The position numbers were made by a program, and so were the translations under genes. From contig VBFZ01000041.1 in assembly GCA_005880805.1 (NCBI GenBank), positions 19,476 through 37,998 of the forward strand: DNA of 18,523 nucleotides. Reading direction: 5' to 3'. Source of the stretch: Chloroflexota bacterium (GTDB lineage Bacteria > Chloroflexota > Limnocylindria > Limnocylindrales > CSP1-4). Below, in pieces: positions 13,528 through 18,523 of the stretch. Positions within the stretch are counted from its first letter, which is position 1. Each line of letters opens with the position of its first letter. The notes beneath the pieces are model-generated. The model searched no databases, had not been told where the DNA came from, and saw only the letters and a list, made by a program, of their open reading frames with translations.

Positions 13528-14444
13528 TGCGCGTCGCGATCACCGGTGCACGCGGGAGGCTGGGCCGCGCGCTGGTCGAGGCCTTCTCGGCCCCGCCCGG
13601 TGACCACGCCGAGGCGCCGGAGCACCCCTGGGAGGTCGTGTCCACGTGGAGCCGACCCGACTACGACCTCGACGATCTGAAGGCCGCGGATCGGCTGGTC
13701 CGGCGGGACCGACCGGAGGTGATCGTCCACGCCGCGGCGTGGACGGACGTCGACGGGTGCGCTCGTCACCCCGACCTGGCGAAGCGGCGCAACACCGATG
13801 CCACCGAGGCACTGGCACGGGCCTGTCTCGGCGCGGGCAGCCGGCTCGTGCTCATCTCGACGAACGAGGTGTTCGACGGCCGCCGAGCGGACGGTCGGGG
13901 CTACACGCCCGACGATCGGGTCGGGCCGCTCAACGCCTATGGCGACAGCAAGCTGGCGGGCGAGCGTGCGGCCCGGGACGCGTTCAACCGTGCGAGCCAC
14001 CGCGAGCAGCTCGCCATCATCCGTACCGCCTGGCTCTACGGGCCCCCGGGCGACGACTTCCCGACGAAGATCCTGGCGGCTGCCGAACGCGCGTCGCGCA
14101 CCCACGAGCCCCTGCGCGTCGTGTCGGACGAGATCGGCAGCCCGACGTTCGCTCCGGACCTGGCGCGGGCAATCGCAGGGCTGCTCGCGAACGGACGCGC
14201 CTCCGGGGTGCTGCACGTGGTGAACGCGGGTGCGGTGTCGCGCGCGGACTGGGCACGCGAGATCCTGCGCCAGGCAGGCGTCGACGAGGACGTCGAAGAC
14301 ATCGCCTCCAGAGCCTGGCCGCGCGCTTCGACCCCGCCGGCCTGGGCGGTGCTCGCTTCCGACGTGCCGCTCCGGCCGTGGTCCGTCGCGCTGGCGGAGT
14401 ACCTCGCCACCTTCAGGCAAGCGGCGGCGCCGGCGGCCGGATGA
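13527..14444 (+). CDS. rfbD: dTDP-4-dehydrorhamnose reductase
   Basis: RmlD carries out the last step, reducing dTDP-4-dehydrorhamnose to dTDP-L-rhamnose with NAD(P)H. The 305-residue protein begins MRVAITGARGRLGRALVEAF, the expected Rossmann GxxGxxG. It then has VHAAAWTDVDGC (67-78), STNEVFDGR (111-119), YGDSKLAGE (Tyr 138, Lys 142) and RTAWLYGPPGDDF, all typical of RmlD. It ends near the usual length with an Ala-rich tail. ATG 13527 is chosen because it meets the rmlB stop as TGATG and starts exactly at the Rossmann strand. The same frame is open far upstream through rmlB, but that stretch is a GC-rich shadow. rmlC starts 19 bases after its stop. Confidence 0.94.
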   Translation: MRVAITGARGRLGRALVEAFSAPPGDHAEAPEHPWEVVSTWSRPDYDLDDLKAADRLVRRDRPEVIVHAAAWTDVDGCARHPDLAKRRNTDATEALARACLGAGSRLVLISTNEVFDGRRADGRGYTPDDRVGPLNAYGDSKLAGERAARDAFNRASHREQLAIIRTAWLYGPPGDDFPTKILAAAERASRTHEPLRVVSDEIGSPTFAPDLARAIAGLLANGRASGVLHVVNAGAVSRADWAREILRQAGVDEDVEDIASRAWPRASTPPAWAVLASDVPLRPWSVALAEYLATFRQAAAPAAG

Positions 14445-14463
14445 CCGGCGGCATCTGCCACCG

Positions 14464-15066
14464 ATGAGCACGGACGCCGACACGCCGCGCGCTTCCGCCC
14501 TAGAAGGCGTTCGCACTGGGCGGCTCCAGCGGCACGCCGACGTGCGAGGCGTGTTTCGCGAGCTCTGGCGCTCGAGCGCCTTCGCCGACATCGAGCCCCG
14601 CCTGACGGGAGGGCCGGACGCACGGTTCGTGCAGGCCAATCTCTCGACCTCCGCAGCCGGGGTTCTCCGTGGCCTCCATTACCACCGGCACCAGCTCGAC
14701 TACTGGGTCGTGACGCGCGGCCGCGTGTTCGTCGCGCTCGTCGACGTGCGACCCGTGTTGTCAGGCGACGGCTCGCGCCCGATCGTCGAGACGCACGAGC
14801 TGGCGGCCGACGATTGGCTCGTGATCCCCACCGGCGTCGCCCACGGCTTCCTGGCGCTCGACGAGCTCGAGGTGTGCTATCTCGTCACCGCGGAGTACGA
14901 CGGCTCCGACGAGCTGGGGTTCGCGTGGGACGATCCGGCGGTCGGGGTCCCGTGGCCGACCGCCGGCCCCGGGCCTGGCATCCCGATCCTCTCCGACCGC
15001 GATCGCACGAATCCACCCCTCGCCGAGCTGCTCCGCCGAATCGCCGCCGAGGACGCCGGCGTCTGA
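14464..15066 (+). CDS. rfbC: dTDP-4-dehydrorhamnose 3,5-epimerase family protein (variant)
   Basis: The 200-residue protein has the RmlC cupin plan: DVRGVFRELWR (26-36), QANLSTSAAGVLRGLHYHR (57-75, with the catalytic-type His 72), RGRVFVALVDVR (85-96), DDWLVIPTGVAHGFLAL (116-132, His 127) and WDDPAVGVPWP (155-165). RmlC epimerises C3 and C5 of dTDP-4-keto-6-deoxyglucose between the RmlB and RmlD steps. Where classical RmlC has a Lys eight positions before the RG of the next strand, this protein has Asp 79 (HQLDYWVVTRG). That places it in a divergent subfamily also met in Actinobacteria, as I recall. ATG 14464 fits the family start; no upstream in-frame start is better. The operon context makes rhamnose synthesis the most likely role, but the changed residue leaves reaction specificity open. 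Confidence 0.85.
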   Translation: MSTDADTPRASALEGVRTGRLQRHADVRGVFRELWRSSAFADIEPRLTGGPDARFVQANLSTSAAGVLRGLHYHRHQLDYWVVTRGRVFVALVDVRPVLSGDGSRPIVETHELAADDWLVIPTGVAHGFLALDELEVCYLVTAEYDGSDELGFAWDDPAVGVPWPTAGPGPGIPILSDRDRTNPPLAELLRRIAAEDAGV

Positions 15067-15309
15067 ACTTGCAGCCGCGGGCCGCCGGTCTCACCGGTGC
15101 GACCGCGCACCGCAACGTGCGACGGCCCCAGTGTCCCGGGCGCCACTCGACCCCACCGCTCCTCCATCTTCCGCACCCGCGTCGCCCCGATGGGCCCATG
15201 GCGCACGTGACCATCCCGCGATTGAGCGCTGCCGACCGGTCAGGACACCCTCCTCGCGTACTCATCGCGCGTCATCCCGCCGCTCGTTCGAGCGGTCCGG
15301 GGAGGGTTC
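15067..15309. other. Intergenic stretch, 243 bases, with two palindromes
   Basis: No convincing gene is present. It holds a perfect 10-base palindrome ATGGGCCCAT (15190-15199) and the inverted repeat at 15280-15295 just before the next ribosome site. No TANNNT element is well placed for the gene at 15310 and no stem-loop with a T-run ends the rhamnose operon, so neither promoter nor terminator can be assigned. Confidence 0.5.
15280..15295 (+). repeat. Inverted repeat CCGCTCG-TT-CGAGCGG
   Basis: The two 7-base arms are exactly complementary around TT. In RNA it would form a 6-pair stem with a GTTC loop, ending three bases before the GGGGAGGG ribosome site (15299-15306). It could be an operator or a translational control hairpin. 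Confidence 0.5.
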
Positions 15310-17616
15310 ATGCGGAAGCTCGTTCTGGCCGCCTCGATCGGCCTCGTCCTGCTCGTCGGCCTGGGGGTCCCGTCCGTCGGTGCTGCGACCGCGACGCCGC
15401 CGGCCAATCCCAAGGTCGTGATCATCGTCGGCCCGGTGGCCAGCATGACGAGCTACTACTGGTCGGACGCCAATGCCGCCGCCGCCGAGGCCCTCAAGTA
15501 CACGAACAACGTCGTCAAGATCTATACGCCCCATGCGACGTGGGCGAGGGTCAAGACCGCGCTTCAGGGCGCTTCCGTCGTGATCAACATGGGCCACGGC
15601 AACGGCTGGCCCAGTCCTTATGCGCCCTACCAGCCATACACGAAGAACGGCCTCGGCCTGAACCCGAAGGACACTTCCTCGGACAACGCGACCACGCAGT
15701 ACTGGGGCGAGTTTTACCTCGCGCGCGACATCCGCCTGGCACCCAACGCCGTCGTGCTGCTGAACCACCTTTGCTACTCCGCCGGGAACAGCGAGCCGGG
15801 CCATCCGGAACCCACGATCAGCGTCGCCCACCAGCGACTCGACAACTTCGCCGCCGGGTGGCTGCAGACCGGTGCGCGAGCCGTCATCGCGGAGGCGTAC
15901 CACGGCGCGGTCGAAGAGGTCCGCGCCCTGTTCACGACCCACCAGACGATCGACCAGCTGTGGCGGAACATGTCCGATGCCAACGGCAACGTGGTCAGCT
16001 TCCCGAGCGTCCGGACTTCCTGGGCTACGGCCGAGTCGGACCCCGAGACACGAACCGGCCCGTTCCGCCGCTCCCTCGTCGGCGACCTGAACCTGCAGAC
16101 GGCCGACATCACGGGCGCGCGGTACGCCTACACCGGCGGGGACCCATCGACGTTCGTCGTTCCCGGCGCCGCCTCCGTGAGCCGCGATGGCGCGGGCCTC
16201 TATCCAGACGCCACCCTGACGAACACCCAAGGGACCGGCTTGCCGCCGGCGACGCTCGCCCTGGGGACGGCCGTCCGCGTCGACAGCCAGGCGGGGACGG
16301 CACCCGACGGCCGACCGATCCTCGCGCTGCACACGCTCGACGGAGCCCGCTCGGGGTACATGTCCGGCGGCGACCTGCGGCCGCGCGACAGCGTTGGGCC
16401 GAACGTCTGGACGCTCGATGACGGGACCGGCGCCTTCTCACCGAACGGCGACGGTCGGCAGGACAGCCTGACGGTCTCTGGCCGCTTCAGCGAGCCCGTG
16501 AACTGGAGCACCCGATTCGAGCAGACCGACGGGACGGTGCTGCGCACGGTGAGCGGCAGCGGCGACACCTATTCAGTGAGCTGGGACGGCAAGATCGGCG
16601 GCGCGCCGGTGGCGGACGGCAGCTACCGGGTCGTCGTGCGCGCCGATGACGCGTGGGGCAACCCGACCGGTTCGAAGAGCGACACGATCACGGTGGACAC
16701 GGTCGCGCCCAGCCTGAGCGCCCCCGCCGCCGCTGCCACGACGCCGACCTTCTCGCCAAACGGTGACGGGAACGCCGATTCGATCAGTGTCGGCTTCGAT
16801 ACGAGCGAGGCGGGCTTCATCGACGCGGACGTCCGGAACGCCGGCTCGACGACCATCCGCTCGTTCGCCACGAGCACCCAGGCCGGTGGCGGGACCGTGA
16901 CCTGGCTCGGCGACGACGACGGCGGGGCGATCGTTGCGGACGGGACGTACACGATCGTGCTCCGACCGCGCGATCTCGCCGGCAACGTCGGAAGCGGCCG
17001 CACGTCAGTCGTCGACGTCTACAGTGCGGTCGCCTTCGTCCAGGGCTCGCCAACCCTGTTCTTCCCACAGGACGGCGACAGCGTTTCGACCAGGACCCGC
17101 CTCGGCTTCACGCTCCGCTCCCCGGCGAGCGTGACGTGGACGATCCGCGATGCCGCCGGGCAGGTCGTCTACACGCGGCTCACGGACGCCCCGCTGGCCG
17201 CCGGGAGCTATGCCTTCAACTGGAGCGGCAGGAACCAGGCCGGCGCATACGTGCCACGAGGTGTATACACCTCCACCGTCGCGGCCACGAACGGGGTTCT
17301 CGCCTCGGTCACGCGCGCGTCAGTCCGCGCCGACGCGTTCAAGATCTCGTCAAGCGACACCACACCAGGACGCGGTCAGTCCCTGACCTTCACGGCGACC
17401 ACGGCCGAGTCGCTCAAGGCAAGTCCGAAGCTGCTCGTGTACCAGCCGGGCGTCACGACGCGCACGGTCACGATGACCAAGGTGAGTACGACGTCCTATC
17501 GCGTCACGGTTCGGCTGAGCAGCGCCGGCACCGCGGGGACGCTGCGAATTCGCGTGAACGGTTACGACGCGGCGGGCCATTTCCAGTGGAGCACCGTCAC
17601 CTTCCCGCTCCACTGA
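15310..17616 (+). CDS. Secreted protein: putative His/Cys (clan CD-like) domain plus FlgD-type Ig repeats
   Basis: The 768-residue protein starts at ATG 15310 after a strong GGGGAGGG ribosome site. A signal peptide (MRKLVLAASIGLVLLVGLGV, cleavage near residue 25) predicts export. Residues 34-220 form a globular domain with a strand KVVIIVGP, then VVINMGHGNGW (His 96) and VVLLNHLCYSAGN (Cys 155), each after a hydrophobic strand, and GARAVIAEAY. Strand-His-Gly and strand-Cys is the dyad layout of clan CD cysteine peptidases (caspase, gingipain, CHAT). I infer a relative, but overall similarity is not established. Later domains contain AFSPNGDG (375-382), FSPNGDG (481-487) and a decayed FFPQDGD (584-590), each opening a FlgD-like Ig unit that includes YRVVVRADDAWGN, YTIVLRPRDLAGN or YTSTVAATNG. 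A last beta domain covers 672-768. There is no LPXTG motif or C-terminal helix, so it is probably released. Confidence 0.75.
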   Translation: MRKLVLAASIGLVLLVGLGVPSVGAATATPPANPKVVIIVGPVASMTSYYWSDANAAAAEALKYTNNVVKIYTPHATWARVKTALQGASVVINMGHGNGWPSPYAPYQPYTKNGLGLNPKDTSSDNATTQYWGEFYLARDIRLAPNAVVLLNHLCYSAGNSEPGHPEPTISVAHQRLDNFAAGWLQTGARAVIAEAYHGAVEEVRALFTTHQTIDQLWRNMSDANGNVVSFPSVRTSWATAESDPETRTGPFRRSLVGDLNLQTADITGARYAYTGGDPSTFVVPGAASVSRDGAGLYPDATLTNTQGTGLPPATLALGTAVRVDSQAGTAPDGRPILALHTLDGARSGYMSGGDLRPRDSVGPNVWTLDDGTGAFSPNGDGRQDSLTVSGRFSEPVNWSTRFEQTDGTVLRTVSGSGDTYSVSWDGKIGGAPVADGSYRVVVRADDAWGNPTGSKSDTITVDTVAPSLSAPAAAATTPTFSPNGDGNADSISVGFDTSEAGFIDADVRNAGSTTIRSFATSTQAGGGTVTWLGDDDGGAIVADGTYTIVLRPRDLAGNVGSGRTSVVDVYSAVAFVQGSPTLFFPQDGDSVSTRTRLGFTLRSPASVTWTIRDAAGQVVYTRLTDAPLAAGSYAFNWSGRNQAGAYVPRGVYTSTVAATNGVLASVTRASVRADAFKISSSDTTPGRGQSLTFTATTAESLKASPKLLVYQPGVTTRTVTMTKVSTTSYRVTVRLSSAGTAGTLRIRVNGYDAAGHFQWSTVTFPLH

Positions 17617-17819
17617 GCTGACCGCTATCGGCCCGGCACCCACCGGAGCGACGTGGCCGATCCGTACGCCTCCACACCAGACCGGACGGTACCGGCCCCG
17701 GAACGGACCATCGTCGGGATTGTTCAGCCACCGGGCCCGGTCTACGGTGCCCTCGCTGCCGCGCTGCCTTCGCCGAGTCCGGGCGGGGGAGGCAATTTCC
17801 GTCGTGAGAGGGAAGCCCT
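17617..17819. other. Intergenic stretch, 203 bases, with a 12-base palindrome and possible -10
   Basis: A perfect palindrome ACCGGGCCCGGT (17730-17741) lies one base before TACGGT (17743-17748), a weak TANNNT element about 72 bases upstream of the next start. This is the position of a repressor site overlapping a promoter spacer. No known riboswitch core was recognised by eye, and no terminator with a T-run follows the preceding gene. Confidence 0.3.
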
Positions 17820-18523
17820 TTGCACTCGTTCGTCCCCCGCTCTGTTGCGCCCGCCACCTCCCGACGCCTCGGCCGGCGGATCGCGAGCGCCATGACGATC
17901 ACCGCCCTCGCCGCCGTCCTCGCCACGCCGGCGACCGCCATCCCCGCTGCAGCCGGTCGCACAGCCACCGCTTCCCGCTCAGCCTCCTCTGACACTTCGG
18001 CACCCGCTGTCGCCGCGGGCGGCGAGACGACGTCCGTCCCGGCGCGATTCACGCCGATCCGCGACGTGAGCTCCTCGACCCAGGCGCCCACAGCGAACAA
18101 TCCCGGCGATGCCGCCGGGCTGGCGCCGGGCATTCAGTACGAGGAGGCGGAGGCGCACGCCGGCGACCACATCAGGTTCACGCCGGGCGGTCGCGTCGGC
18201 GTCCCGTTTCGCCCAAGACTGGACGATAGCTGGCCGGTCGATGGCAAGGCGCCACGCAGCCTGCCGGCAGGTCGCAGAAGTGGCCTGGAGATCGCTCGCA
18301 GTCCGACAGGCGAGACGGACCCGGTGGCCCCGCGGAATGCTGACGTCGACCAGTCGAGCGCGAACCCGCTCCCCGCCGACACAGCCTCGCTGTCGACGAC
18401 GAGCCCTCTCGCGGGCGAGGGTATGGCCGCGAGCTCCGCGCTCCGCCGCCAGGTGTTCGGCTTCCTGCCCTACTGGAACGTCAACGACAGCGGCATGGTC
18501 CTCAACTACAACGTGCTCTCGAC
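17820..18523 (+). CDS. Secreted protein with GH18-like hydrolase start, 3' end outside the window
   Basis: The frame is open from TTG 17820 to the window end (234 codons visible). TTG is chosen because GAGAGGGA (17806-17813) sits six bases before it and because the result is a good signal peptide: basic SRRLGRRIASA followed by MTITALAAVLATPATAIPA. Starting at ATG 17892 would lose the basic part. Residues about 45-200 are low complexity and polar, with one more ordered piece (HIRFTPGGRVGVPFRP, DDSWPVDGKAPRSLPAGR). Near the end RRQVFGFLPYWNVNDSG followed by LNYNVLS resembles the first strand of GH18-type (chitinase or peptidoglycan-hydrolase-like) barrels, often written GFLPYW. The catalytic DxxDxE motif is beyond the window. 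If right, it is an exported glycosidase next to another secreted protein. Confidence 0.7.
   Translation, partial: MHSFVPRSVAPATSRRLGRRIASAMTITALAAVLATPATAIPAAAGRTATASRSASSDTSAPAVAAGGETTSVPARFTPIRDVSSSTQAPTANNPGDAAGLAPGIQYEEAEAHAGDHIRFTPGGRVGVPFRPRLDDSWPVDGKAPRSLPAGRRSGLEIARSPTGETDPVAPRNADVDQSSANPLPADTASLSTTSPLAGEGMAASSALRRQVFGFLPYWNVNDSGMVLNYNVLS

Noticed and set aside
14814..16421. Open frame on the + strand, 535 codons
   Set aside because: Arg/Pro-rich and out of frame with both rmlC and the secreted protein; no motif.
17617..17819. Riboswitch (c-di-AMP or c-di-GMP type) before the secreted hydrolase gene
   Set aside because: Such switches often control wall hydrolases, so I looked, but I could not line up a conserved core by eye. 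A covariance-model search would decide.
17653..17895. Possible 80-codon gene from GTG 17653
   Set aside because: Pro/Ala-rich, no ribosome site, and it overlaps the better-supported TTG 17820 frame with its signal peptide.
1..18523. tRNA, rRNA, CRISPR array, insertion sequence or prophage
   Set aside because: No cloverleaf-like ends, regularly spaced repeats, transposase or integrase motifs, or terminal inverted repeats with target duplications were seen on either strand.

Overview
The window is strongly GC-rich. Every gene I can support lies on the + strand, packed with many 1-4 base overlaps. No gene-free stretch exceeds 300 bases; the longest is 243 bases (15067-15309). The gene content fits a GC-rich member of the Chloroflexota or a relative (Limnocylindria-like). 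The reasons are a UPF0182 protein, several lineage-style zinc-ribbon membrane proteins, radC beside mreBC, and secreted proteins with FlgD-like and GH18-like parts. This placement is an inference; no rRNA or other phylogenetic marker RNA is present.

Layout. (1) 1-156 is the C-terminal end of guaA (GMP synthase). (2) 215-1202 holds a small zinc-ribbon gene that appears broken by one extra base, then a hypothetical gene. (3) 1263-5401 holds a large UPF0182 membrane protein overlapping by 4 bases a six-helix membrane protein. (4) 5497-8369 holds two zinc-ribbon membrane proteins and a CPBP-family intramembrane protease. (5) 8590-11512 is a radC-mreB-mreC cell-shape block; mreD, rodA and a PBP2 gene do not follow. 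(6) 11591-15066 is a complete dTDP-L-rhamnose set in the order rmlA-rmlB-rmlD-rmlC, tightly coupled. (7) 15310-17616 encodes a secreted 768-residue protein whose N-terminal domain carries a possible His/Cys (clan CD, caspase-like) dyad followed by FlgD-type Ig repeats. (8) 17820 to the end is the start of a secreted protein entering what looks like a GH18-type hydrolase domain.

Together, regions 5-8 concern the cell envelope: shape scaffold, rhamnose precursor for surface glycans, and two exported proteins that could act on wall or surface material. Regions 3-4 are membrane proteins of mostly unknown role.

Regulation. At least eight genes have a TANNNT hexamer upstream. At five of them it sits only 7-12 bases before a start codon with no Shine-Dalgarno sequence, suggesting leaderless or very short-leader transcripts. 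Two of these share the string TAGNCTCAGGC. No tRNA, rRNA, CRISPR array, insertion sequence or convincing Rho-independent terminator was seen.
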